The notes beneath the pieces were generated by a model that was not told the DNA's origin, did no database searches, and saw nothing but the letters and a program-made list of their open reading frames with translations. From the NCBI GenBank assembly GCA_947589325.1, contig CANQAM010000013.1, positions 1 to 56,054 of the forward strand: DNA of 56,054 bases. Direction: 5' to 3'. The translations under genes and the position numbers were made by a program. The DNA comes from an uncultured Bacteroidales bacterium (GTDB lineage Bacteria > Bacteroidota > Bacteroidia > Bacteroidales > UBA11471). Below are positions 1-7,166 of this stretch, in pieces. The number at the start of each line of letters is the position of its first letter. The stretch's first letter is position 1.

Positions 1-46
1 TAACGCCGATGATACTGCGCAAGCGGGAAAGTAGGAAGCCGCCACC
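1..46 (+). rRNA. 3' part of a 5S rRNA (cut by window edge)
   Basis: The stretch contains the conserved helix IV/V part of bacterial 5S rRNA (CGCCGATGATACTGC, then GCGGGAAAGTAGGAAGCCGCC), which matches the Bacteroidetes pattern. Only the 3' portion lies in the window, so it is not possible to say whether this is the end of a complete rrn operon or a fragment like the second copy at 2557-2630. The same sequence recurs at 2585 with its downstream hairpin. Confidence 0.7.
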
Positions 47-51
47 CACAC

Positions 52-97
52 GAAAAAGCGTCAGGGACACACTCCCCCGACGCTTTTCTCGTTTTAT
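52..97 (+). terminator. Hairpin after the 5S copy
   Basis: A perfect 9-bp stem, AAAAGCGTC (54-62) with GACGCTTTT (79-87), is followed by CTCGTTTTA. This is a likely intrinsic terminator for the rRNA transcript. The same hairpin follows the second 5S fragment. Confidence 0.65.
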
Positions 98-250
98 ACC
101 CGCCCACCACCAACAACACTCTCCCCACAACCCATACACACCACCCATCGGACAAAACACACGCCCCCCTGTACCGTCGCCTCATTATTTTCTACATTAA
201 AAATAAAGACACACCGGTTAAACAAAAAAGTAAAAAAATTATCAATAAGA

Positions 251-281
251 TTTGTTTTGTCGCACATACTTTTTATCTTTG
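251..281 (+). promoter_or_regulatory. Bacteroidetes-type promoter of the 328 gene
   Basis: A -33 TTTG (251-254) and a -7 TATCTTTG (274-281) are 19 bases apart, the spacing expected for the primary sigma factor of Bacteroidetes. The start codon follows 46 bases downstream. Confidence 0.75.
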
Positions 282-327
282 CAAAATCAAACAAACAGTA
301 TTTATTGTAAAACAAAACAATCGCATT

Positions 328-1098
328 ATGAAAAAATTAATCGTGTGTATGCTTGCGTGTGCTTTTTTAGCTTCTTTTTCTGTGCAAGCCCAAATTACGG
401 AAGGAAAACATTCTTCTACGGTTTTGAAAACAGGTAACAGACCTGATTATGGTACGTGGGGTATATTTATAGGACCGAGTTTGAGCGATATATTGCTCAT
501 GATCGATCAGGATATAAATTATCGGGGAGTACCGTTGGTTAATTTCAAATATTATTGGGACGATTCGTGGGAATTCCGTTTGGGGTTTCAATTTTATAAA
601 ACAAAAGAAAAAGCAAAAGGAAAAGACAGTGAGTCGTCGAATGTAAAATATTCAGACGTAAAAGCCAACAATCGCATTACTCCGGGATTTGCTTACCACT
701 TTAACAGTAAAAATTTATTGGACGTATATGTGGGAGCAGCTTTACCTATCGGGTGGGATATAACGAAAGGTATTTCTTCGTCTTCGATCGAAAAAGAAGA
801 GTATTCGATAACGACTACGCAACGTTCGTTTATAATGGGTGCGCAGGCTTTTATCGGTTTACAGGTATTTGTTGCCGATTTGCCTTTTTCCATAGGATTG
901 GAGTATGGAGTTTCGGCGCTTTTCAGAGGCGGTTTGCAGACCAAGAATGAGATAAAATCGGGTAGTAGTACGGAAAAATATTATACTGCTCCCAATAATA
1001 ATGACCTTAATCTCAGCGGTAATTTTGATGATTTGACCATGCGCAAAACCGAAATAGGGGGTGATATACGTCTCACGTTTACTTATTATTTTAAATAA
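328..1098 (+). CDS. Outer-membrane beta-barrel-like protein
   Basis: This 256-residue protein begins with a clear Sec signal peptide (MKKLIVCMLACAFLASFSVQA, cleavage about residue 21). The mature part is rich in alternating aromatic/polar stretches typical of small 8- to 10-stranded outer-membrane barrels, and it ends in an aromatic strand (LTFTYYFK) suited to BAM recognition. No enzyme motif is visible. It is the first gene of an apparent operon, with a strong promoter 46 bases upstream and the next gene 9 bases downstream. The region is more AT-rich than most of the window. The substrate or partner is unknown; its lipoprotein neighbours suggest one envelope-located function. Confidence 0.7.
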   Translation: MKKLIVCMLACAFLASFSVQAQITEGKHSSTVLKTGNRPDYGTWGIFIGPSLSDILLMIDQDINYRGVPLVNFKYYWDDSWEFRLGFQFYKTKEKAKGKDSESSNVKYSDVKANNRITPGFAYHFNSKNLLDVYVGAALPIGWDITKGISSSSIEKEEYSITTTQRSFIMGAQAFIGLQVFVADLPFSIGLEYGVSALFRGGLQTKNEIKSGSSTEKYYTAPNNNDLNLSGNFDDLTMRKTEIGGDIRLTFTYYFK

Positions 1099-1107
1099 AA
1101 CAAGAGT

Positions 1108-1548
1108 ATGAAAAAGTTATATACCATATTTTTCTCTGTTATTTTGTTATTGGGAACATCTTGCAACGGATTGTATCATTTCAGTTCGACGCGGGCGGTT
1201 TCTTTTACTCCCGATGATGTCCGTTTGTCATTGAGTATGTCTGATTTTGAACTGTTGGGAGAAACGGAGATTACGACCTTTTCCAGAGTTTACTTGGGAT
1301 TTATATCCAATCTCGATTCCATCAACGGTGTCGAATATGATCGTCGGACGGTACATAAAGTTTCCTTGAAAGGTGAAAAGGACATTAAATTGCCGCCTGT
1401 GATGAAAAAAGCTCTTTATAAAGTAGTGGATATGTATCCTGATGCAGATTATTTTATGCCTGTATATGTGAAATCGGAACAGCAGAAAATGTTCGGAGGA
1501 AAATACGTATCACGGAAAGCACTTATCAGAGCCTATAAATTTCGCTAA
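1108..1548 (+). CDS. Small lipoprotein, unknown function
   Basis: This 146-residue protein has a signal-peptidase-II lipobox (LLLGTSC, lipidated Cys19), so it should be anchored in the inner or outer membrane. The mature part carries SLSMSDFELLGETEIT and a hydrophilic, basic C-terminus (KALIRAYKFR). I do not recognise the family. It starts 9 bases after the barrel gene and is probably translated from the same mRNA. The next gene lies beyond a long-loop hairpin (1558-1612). Confidence 0.65.
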   Translation: MKKLYTIFFSVILLLGTSCNGLYHFSSTRAVSFTPDDVRLSLSMSDFELLGETEITTFSRVYLGFISNLDSINGVEYDRRTVHKVSLKGEKDIKLPPVMKKALYKVVDMYPDADYFMPVYVKSEQQKMFGGKYVSRKALIRAYKFR

Positions 1549-1557
1549 GAAATATAT

Positions 1558-1616
1558 GACGCAGGAGGGAGCTAATTTAGTAATATTTGTATTGGCTTTT
1601 CCCTTCTGCGTCTTTT
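1558..1616 (+). terminator. Long-loop hairpin between the two lipoprotein genes
   Basis: GACGCAGGAGGGA (1558-1570) pairs with TCCCTTCTGCGTC (1600-1612) over 13 bp with one G-U pair, followed by TTTT. The 29-base loop is unusually long and includes AATATTTG (1582-1589), one base off a -7 box. It may be a terminator that partly separates the third gene. Confidence 0.5.
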
Positions 1617-1629
1617 CAATGTATAGAAT

Positions 1630-2460
1630 ATGAGAATTTTAAGTCGGAAATTGTTGTATTGTATTACAATTGTATTTTTGTTTTTAGTTTCGTGTAGTGA
1701 AAAAGATGCTTCTCCGGTGATTTTACTCGTTTCCCCGAATGTCATATCACAAAATAGCAGTGCCGGCGAAAATTTGCTTTATGGCGTGGAGGCTTATTCC
1801 AATACATCATCGTCGTTGGCACATTTTTCAGTAACATGTTTCGAGCCGATTCGGGGGCTGTTGCCGATGACCGATTCTGTACTTACAGGAGAAAAATTTT
1901 CATATGCTTATCCTTTTGTCGTACCGGAATTTTCGCAAGACAGCGTTTTGTTGCGATTGAATTTTAATGTTGCAGATGTTTTGGGTAATGAAATGAGTAT
2001 ACAGCGGTATATCCTCGTTACCGGAGGTGCGTTGGAACTTGATAATTTTGAGAATATTACCATGTATGCAAGTGGGAACAACAGACCCGACGCCTATGAT
2101 TTGTCGGCGAATACCCCGGTAATAAGGGCTTTGGCAGACTCTTCCGAAGTAGATATATACGTTTATAAAGATGAAGAAGATTTGACGGAGACGCTTTCGG
2201 GCGAATGGCGTTCTTATACAGGCATGAAATTTGTCCGTTTCAATGAGTTCAATTATGCGACGGCGACGCAATCCGGAATAGAAAGCAGTTATAGTAGCGG
2301 TATTCCGCAAAATGCCATATCCGATATTGCTGTCAATGACGTTATTTTGGTCGGAAAAGAGAATAAGGCAATAGGGGTTATAAAGATTGTCGCAATACAA
2401 AATAATGACAATGCACCGAGGTGTTATATTTTCAGCATGAAAAAAATACGGAATACGTGA
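1630..2460 (+). CDS. Lipoprotein, unknown function
   Basis: This 276-residue lipoprotein has signal MRILSRKLLYCITIVFLFLVSC with lipidated Cys22. After the lipobox come an acidic/Ser-rich linker and a mostly beta region (residues 50-140, resembling Ig-like folds seen in Bacteroidetes surface lipoproteins, by texture only), then a second domain ending in a basic tail. No catalytic motif was seen. It shares the AT-rich composition of the two upstream genes. It is followed by an intrinsic terminator at 2518 and the second 5S fragment. Confidence 0.6.
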   Translation: MRILSRKLLYCITIVFLFLVSCSEKDASPVILLVSPNVISQNSSAGENLLYGVEAYSNTSSSLAHFSVTCFEPIRGLLPMTDSVLTGEKFSYAYPFVVPEFSQDSVLLRLNFNVADVLGNEMSIQRYILVTGGALELDNFENITMYASGNNRPDAYDLSANTPVIRALADSSEVDIYVYKDEEDLTETLSGEWRSYTGMKFVRFNEFNYATATQSGIESSYSSGIPQNAISDIAVNDVILVGKENKAIGVIKIVAIQNNDNAPRCYIFSMKKIRNT

Positions 2461-2517
2461 GTAAAATCCTGTAATTGTTTTGTATTGTAAAACTTATCAT
2501 GACGATCGAATAGAAGT

Positions 2518-2546
2518 TCGCTTGTTTTTTAAGCAAGCGATTTTTT
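2518..2546 (+). terminator. Terminator of the lipoprotein cassette
   Basis: TCGCTTG (2518-2524) and CAAGCGA (2534-2540) form a perfect 7-bp stem followed by six T. It lies where the 5' half of the adjacent 5S-like sequence would be expected, so that 5S copy is truncated. Confidence 0.75.
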
Positions 2547-2556
2547 CCCCGATAGA

Positions 2557-2630
2557 GCATACCGAACAGAGAAGTTAAACCGTATAACGCCGATGATACT
2601 GCGCAAGCGGGAAAGTAGGAAGCCGCCACC
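2557..2630 (+). pseudogene. 5'-truncated 5S rRNA fragment
   Basis: The loop B/C signature ACCGAACAGAGAAGTTAAAC and the helix IV/V segment through AGTAGGAAGCCGCC are clear 5S rRNA features. A full 5S would need about 35-40 more bases 5' (helix I and II strands). That space instead holds a protein-gene terminator, and no strand complementary to GGAAGCCGCC is present. No 16S, 23S or tRNA precedes it. It is probably a remnant of recombination at an rrn operon end. Confidence 0.65.
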
Positions 2631-2689
2631 CACACGAAAAAGCGTCAGGGACACACTCCCCGACGCTTTTCTCGTTTTATACCCGCCCC
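2585..2689 (+). repeat. Direct repeat, copy 2 (5S end plus hairpin)
   Basis: This is the second copy of the 1-106 repeat, nearly identical and lacking one C in the hairpin loop. It continues into a C/A-rich, G-poor spacer (2690-2770) with scattered similarity to 107-190. Confidence 0.85.
2636..2680 (+). terminator. Hairpin after the 5S fragment
   Basis: The stem AAAAGCGTC (2638-2646) / GACGCTTTT (2662-2670) is followed by CTCGTTTTAT, identical in the stem to the hairpin at 52-97. Confidence 0.6.
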
Positions 2690-2809
2690 CATACGAAAAA
2701 AACAACACAGACACATACCCTCTCCACTACCCGCCGGACAAAAAACAAGCCCACACCGTCTGGTCCGAAGCCCTCGCCAAACAAGAAAATATGATTTAAT
2801 AAGTAAAAA

Positions 2810-5572
2810 TTAAAGTTTTACTTGCAAATTCAATTCCTGCACGGCTGTTTTATATGTTTCGTCGCCATCGGCTTCTATGCAGAGGGTTATGCCCGACCAA
2901 AGCCGTTTCGGGTCGTTTCCGAAATAGTCGGGATCCAATCGGAACGTATATTCTCCTGTTTGAATGGCGGGCCCCGATATCAGTACGATGCGGGGGCGGA
3001 CATTGGCATGAGCGCTGCTTGGTGCTGTTCTCTCTTTGTTTACAAATACAGGCTCCAGCGTAAATTCATTTTCTGCTATCGAGCCGTTCAGTTTGATGTG
3101 TTTGTCGGCATTGTATTCGAGCAGTTCCCCTTTTATCTGTACTGATAAATATTGTTGCTTTTTGCCCCAAGATGCCCGATAGCGGTTGCGGGTGAGCTGA
3201 ACCATTTCTTCGTCTTGATACCAAAATTGATCGTGAGGGTCGTTGCTTTCCACTCCGTCGATATTCCAGCGGGAATAATAACAACCGTCTTTCGGACGCG
3301 GATTTTCCAATGCTTTGGCTATGAAGCGGGCAATGTACAGTTGTGTCTCTTCACAAAGGTCGAAATGGCCTTTGCCGGCGTCGCACAAGAAAGAAATACG
3401 GCTGTCGGGGTACATCATGCGGAAAGCCAAAGCCGGGCGTACACGAGCTTCCCACCATTCGTATTCACCTTCAATCATCAAACCCGGTATTGTGTCGATA
3501 TTGCGGGTGCGTCCCCATTCGATATTGGCTCGTCCGTAGCCGCAAAGGTTGGTGCGAGGAGCATCGCCGTGGTAAGAGAGAATACAGAGAGTGCGGTCGG
3601 GATTCCATGCGGCAAAGTTCCACGGAAATGTCGCTTGTGCCGAATGTCCGAATGGTATGATGCGGGCTGTTGCCAGTTCCGGGTGTTCGGTACCGCGTGC
3701 AAATTCCTGCATGATTTCTTCGAAGCGTTTTTGGCATCCGTCGGTTACGTCCCAATTTTGCGAGCCGTGCTGTACGAAAGCCATCGCTACGCCCAGACTG
3801 TCCATTTGCTGCTTGAACAGGTCGCTGCGGAATAATACTTCTTCCGTCATGTTTTGATGACAGTAGAGCACTGCTTTTACTTCGCGTTGTCCACGCGGCA
3901 GCCGTATGTAAGCTCGTTCGCCTTCACTGCCGGTGCAATAGTCGAAGTCGGCGCGCCGTTTCTGTAATTCCACACGCTGTCGTATGTAGTCGGTCAATGC
4001 CCGTACCGAATCCACATGAGCATGCAGACGGTCGAAACGGGTACCAAAGGGGCCCATGGTTAATGGCCGTTTGTCATCATTTTGGTGGGCAACGCAATGG
4101 AATACAAAATAGTTTACACCGGCCTTGCATAGTTTGTCCACATCTTGGCGAAAGCTGCCTAATGTAGCCGGAATGTCGGCATCGCCCGGATAAGCTGTAA
4201 ATGCTTCGCAGCCGATGACTTTGCGTCCTGCCGTGTGTCCGTAGCGTGATACGAAATAAGGCCGCTCGATGGAGCCATAGTGGCATCGTGCCCAATATTC
4301 GCTCATGGGGATATCGAATGCCAATCCATATTCTTTGCGGTCAAAGTCGCCATTGCCATATGGTTCTCCGGCCAGCAACAATCCGTAAGGGCGGAGCATT
4401 TCTTTGAATGGCAGCAGAAATTCGGTCATGAACAGCCGCTGTTTGGTCGAGTTTGTTTCGCCGATGCCTCCATACAGGAAGTTTTTACCTTCTCCCGTTG
4501 TGATGTATTCTGCACCCAACGATTCCGTCCAGTCTTGTTTTCCAGCCTCCCAGCTGTCAATCGTTATAAAAGCCAGCGTGTTTCCGCAATATTCGCGCAA
4601 TTCGTCCAATAACGGTTTCAAAAATTTTTGAAAATGAGCTTCCACACCCCGTCGGGACAATTTGTCTACTTCGAGTCCGATACCCGATTCCGGAGCTGCT
4701 GTTACCATTTGTCCGGTAGTGGTATAGCCGACTCTGCGATAGGTCGTTCCGCAACCCGGAGCTGTCAGCAGTTCGATGCGGTCCAAGTTGGTATCGCGGT
4801 TGGACGTCAGTCGTATGTAACGGCATTTTACGGCTTCGCACGAAAAATGAATGGGAATATCATGCTCTTTTAGAGCAGTACCGCTTACGGTTGTCACTTC
4901 GTGCCAGTCTGTTCCGTTGCTGCTAACTTCTATGTACAATTTTGGGGCATAATCACGCGGGCCGTCGAACGGGTCTAAGGGGAGCTCCCGTTTTCCACGC
5001 CACAGGTTGAATCCGATGAATAGCTTTTCTTTTTCCAATGTCAGCACGATTGATTCATCTTTTTTCAACCGTTTGTTTATTTGTTGCATTTCATCGGCAG
5101 CCGTAGTGCGAAAGGTTTTGATGTCGCGATAAAAATTCATTTTATGGGGAGGAACAGGCGGATTTTTTCGGGAAGAAACACTCCATGTAAGTTGTTTCAT
5201 CGATTCTTCCGGACGAATCCATGGGCCACCCATTGCAGTATATCCCGGCGAGTTGTGCAGTCCCAGCGTAATACCCAAACGCCGCGCTTCCTTGCAGGCA
5301 TGTTTTATCGCAGCTATCCACTCTTTCGAGCCATAATCTACGGGACCTCGTTCAATGCCTATCCATGTATCGAAAATTATTGCCGATTCGATGCCGGCAG
5401 CTTTCATGTATTCCAAGTCTTTGGTAATGCCTTCTTTGGAAATGTTGCCATTCATCCATTCCCAATAACAGCCTGTTACGGGAGGCTGTTCAAAGAAAGT
5501 CTGGGCTTTTGTACCGATTGGAAAGAGAAAGAACAATAAGAGTCCGAGTGTCGATATTCTTTTTTTCATCAT
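2810..5572 (-). CDS. GH106-type glycosidase (alpha-L-rhamnosidase-like)
   Basis: This is a secreted protein of 920 residues. The N-terminal motif WEWMNGNISKEGI (about residues 37-50 of the mature start) is the hallmark of GH106 enzymes, which remove alpha-L-rhamnose from plant pectins and related glycans. A beta-sandwich, discoidin-like stretch (about 175-275, VSSNGTDW...CRYIRLTSN) is inserted, as in known GH106 proteins. The signal peptide is MMKKRISTLGLLLFFLFP...KA. An in-frame ATG exists at 5641, but the -7 box TATCTTTG at 5606-5613 lies inside that extension, so translation should start at 5572 or 5569. The gene stands alone, without SusCD or other CAZymes, so its glycan is unclear. Confidence 0.8.
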   Translation of the reverse strand: MMKKRISTLGLLLFFLFPIGTKAQTFFEQPPVTGCYWEWMNGNISKEGITKDLEYMKAAGIESAIIFDTWIGIERGPVDYGSKEWIAAIKHACKEARRLGITLGLHNSPGYTAMGGPWIRPEESMKQLTWSVSSRKNPPVPPHKMNFYRDIKTFRTTAADEMQQINKRLKKDESIVLTLEKEKLFIGFNLWRGKRELPLDPFDGPRDYAPKLYIEVSSNGTDWHEVTTVSGTALKEHDIPIHFSCEAVKCRYIRLTSNRDTNLDRIELLTAPGCGTTYRRVGYTTTGQMVTAAPESGIGLEVDKLSRRGVEAHFQKFLKPLLDELREYCGNTLAFITIDSWEAGKQDWTESLGAEYITTGEGKNFLYGGIGETNSTKQRLFMTEFLLPFKEMLRPYGLLLAGEPYGNGDFDRKEYGLAFDIPMSEYWARCHYGSIERPYFVSRYGHTAGRKVIGCEAFTAYPGDADIPATLGSFRQDVDKLCKAGVNYFVFHCVAHQNDDKRPLTMGPFGTRFDRLHAHVDSVRALTDYIRQRVELQKRRADFDYCTGSEGERAYIRLPRGQREVKAVLYCHQNMTEEVLFRSDLFKQQMDSLGVAMAFVQHGSQNWDVTDGCQKRFEEIMQEFARGTEHPELATARIIPFGHSAQATFPWNFAAWNPDRTLCILSYHGDAPRTNLCGYGRANIEWGRTRNIDTIPGLMIEGEYEWWEARVRPALAFRMMYPDSRISFLCDAGKGHFDLCEETQLYIARFIAKALENPRPKDGCYYSRWNIDGVESNDPHDQFWYQDEEMVQLTRNRYRASWGKKQQYLSVQIKGELLEYNADKHIKLNGSIAENEFTLEPVFVNKERTAPSSAHANVRPRIVLISGPAIQTGEYTFRLDPDYFGNDPKRLWSGITLCIEADGDETYKTAVQELNLQVKL

Positions 5573-5605
5573 TTTTAATAGAGGAGTTACGATACGATAT
5601 TTCTG

Positions 5606-5613
5606 CAAAGATA
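5606..5613 (-). promoter_or_regulatory. -7 box of the GH106 gene
   Basis: TATCTTTG reads on the minus strand 34 bases upstream of the chosen start codon. It rules out the longer reading frame. Confidence 0.7.
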
Positions 5614-5690
5614 AAAAAAAGGGAGATTCTATTCCCTGCATCGATAAAATTAATGGTTATTTTCCAGATACAGAGAAAAAAACAATTCTG

Positions 5691-5730
5691 AAAAAAACGC
5701 CCCGAAAGTTCGGTAAAACTTCGGGGTGTT
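5691..5730 (-). terminator. Terminator of the small lipoprotein gene
   Basis: On the minus strand AACACCCCGAAGTT pairs with AACTTTCGGGGCGTT (one bulge, one G-U) and is followed by a run of seven T. It separates the 5778-6212 gene from the downstream GH106 gene. Confidence 0.8.
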
Positions 5731-5777
5731 GTGTGCGATAGCAGGAATTGCTATGCTGTATAGGTAAATATCGGGAT

Positions 5778-6212
5778 TTAGTTTGCTACGCGAACGGCGC
5801 CTTCCATGTGGAACGATTTTTGAAGAACAACGGGTATGCCCAGTTCTTTTATCAGCGAATTGTCTGAACGGAAGTTGGTGTAAGTGGCGGGATATCCTGA
5901 TACCGTTATGTTTTGAATACGGTGGAGCAGGCCCTTGTAGGTTATGTCGAAAACCGGTTCCACCAAGACATCGGCCTTGGATTCTCTAAGCGCCTTTGCA
6001 ATGGCTCCTTCTTTGGATAGTTGAATGTTTTTCTTTACAATATTGCTTTTGGGGAGTGTTACGGTTACTTTCTTGTCCGATACAGTTAAGTCGGCAGTAA
6101 CGACATTGACGATGAGACTATTGACGTCGGCTTTGTTGGTGCTGCTGTATTTTATCGATTTGCAAGATGTGGCAGCCACCAAAAGAATGGCTAAATAAAT
6201 AAAATTTTTCAT
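5778..6212 (-). CDS. Small lipoprotein, unknown function
   Basis: This is a 144-residue lipoprotein (MKNFIYLAILLVAATSC, lipidated Cys17). The mature domain holds a repeated beta pattern (NSLIVNVVTADLTVSDKKVTVTL) and a C-terminal segment with SGYPATYTNFR. I believe similar proteins are common in Bacteroidales without a known role. The ATG at 6221 (MNI...) is possible, but the start at 6212 gives a more typical signal peptide. It has its own upstream -7 box (6373-6380) and a strong terminator, so it is probably monocistronic. Confidence 0.65.
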   Translation of the reverse strand: MKNFIYLAILLVAATSCKSIKYSSTNKADVNSLIVNVVTADLTVSDKKVTVTLPKSNIVKKNIQLSKEGAIAKALRESKADVLVEPVFDITYKGLLHRIQNITVSGYPATYTNFRSDNSLIKELGIPVVLQKSFHMEGAVRVAN

Positions 6213-6539
6213 GATGTTCAATTTGATTTTTTTGATATTGCCTCCCGTTTTGTAAATATATATGCAGAAAAACGAAGAGATAGAGGCGATGTAAAATGTT
6301 AAAGTCGTTTTCCCGATTCAAGGCACATATAAGCAGAAGATGAGACTATTTTTCCATAAAAACTTTTTGTTGCAAAGATATTTATTATATTTCAAATGAG
6401 GAAATAAAAAATAAGAAAATATAAAAAACAAGACATTCCGGCAGATTTAGAATTTTAAGGGTGGAATCCTTTGTACGTCGGTCGGATTTTTATCGTATGA
6501 TTTTGAGTGAAAGGAAATAAAAAGTCTTTTGTCGTTGGG
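6213..6539. other. AT-rich intergenic region
   Basis: The only signal seen is a minus-strand TATCTTTG at 6373-6380, which would give the downstream lipoprotein gene a leader of about 150 bases. No RNA gene, repeat or convincing open frame was found. No clear terminator was seen after tsaC. Confidence 0.5.
6373..6380 (-). promoter_or_regulatory. -7 box, small lipoprotein gene
   Basis: TATCTTTG on the minus strand; no TTTG at the ideal -33 distance (nearest at 6393-6396 is too close). Confidence 0.5.
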
Positions 6540-7151
6540 TTATTCTATGAGTTCGCCTTTGCCTTGCCGGACGATTTCGGCGGTGTCGCCGCAGCAATCG
6601 ACAACGGTGGAAGGGGTGATGCTGCCGTCGCCGCCATCGACGAAGATGTCGATGCTGTTGCGATAGGTTTCCTGTATGAGCGACGGGTCGGTGAGGTATT
6701 CGCTTTCGCCGTCGGGCGCGGCGATGGAGGTCGAGAGCAGGGGATTGCCGAGCTGTCGGGCTATTTCGCGGGCTATGGCGTTGTCGGGCACGCGAATGCC
6801 GATGCTTTTGCGGTGTTTATAAAGGTGTGGCAGCCGCGAGCTTGCGGGCAGGACGAACGTGAAGGCTCCGGGCAGGTTGCGCCGCATGAGGCGGAAGTAG
6901 GTGTCGCTCACCCGCGCATAGTTGGCGAGCATACTGAAATCGGGGCATACGACGGAGAGGCGGGCTTTTTGCGGGTCGATTTTTTTCAGCCGGCATACCT
7001 GTTCGACGGCGCGGACGTTGAGTGCGTCGCAGCCGATGGCGTAAATCGTATCGGTGGGGTATATGATTACGGCACCGCGACGCAGGGCATCGACGATGCG
7101 GTCGATGTCGTGCGGGTCGGGGTTGGGGGTATAGAGGCGGAAGTATTTCAT
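6540..7151 (-). CDS. tsaC: L-threonylcarbamoyladenylate synthase (YrdC/TsaC family)
   Basis: This 203-residue protein carries a complete YrdC domain. It opens with GGxVIYPTDT-like RGAVIIYPTDTIYAIGCDA, has the basic patch RLKKIDPQKARLSVVC and the C-terminal STSIAAPDGE segment. The family makes threonylcarbamoyl-AMP from threonine, bicarbonate and ATP, the first step of t6A modification at tRNA position 37. The length matches the short TsaC form rather than the longer Sua5. It is the last gene of a minus-strand operon, 15 bases after ribBA. Confidence 0.9.
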   Translation of the reverse strand: MKYFRLYTPNPDPHDIDRIVDALRRGAVIIYPTDTIYAIGCDALNVRAVEQVCRLKKIDPQKARLSVVCPDFSMLANYARVSDTYFRLMRRNLPGAFTFVLPASSRLPHLYKHRKSIGIRVPDNAIAREIARQLGNPLLSTSIAAPDGESEYLTDPSLIQETYRNSIDIFVDGGDGSITPSTVVDCCGDTAEIVRQGKGELIE

Positions 7152-7166
7152 TTCGCGGTGCGGCGG

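Larger units (their letters stand above)
1..106 (+). repeat. Direct repeat, copy 1 (5S end plus hairpin)
   Basis: Positions 1-106 match 2585-2689 almost perfectly (one C fewer in the second copy's hairpin loop). The match then decays into a G-poor, C/A-rich spacer that keeps short matches around 160-190 and 2735-2765. The two copies bracket three envelope-protein genes. Confidence 0.85.

Noticed and set aside
2593-2799. 68-codon frame in the 5S fragment and spacer (and its twin at 9-200)
   Set aside because: Both arise from the repeated 5S/hairpin sequence and diverge after a frameshift in the hairpin; not protein genes.
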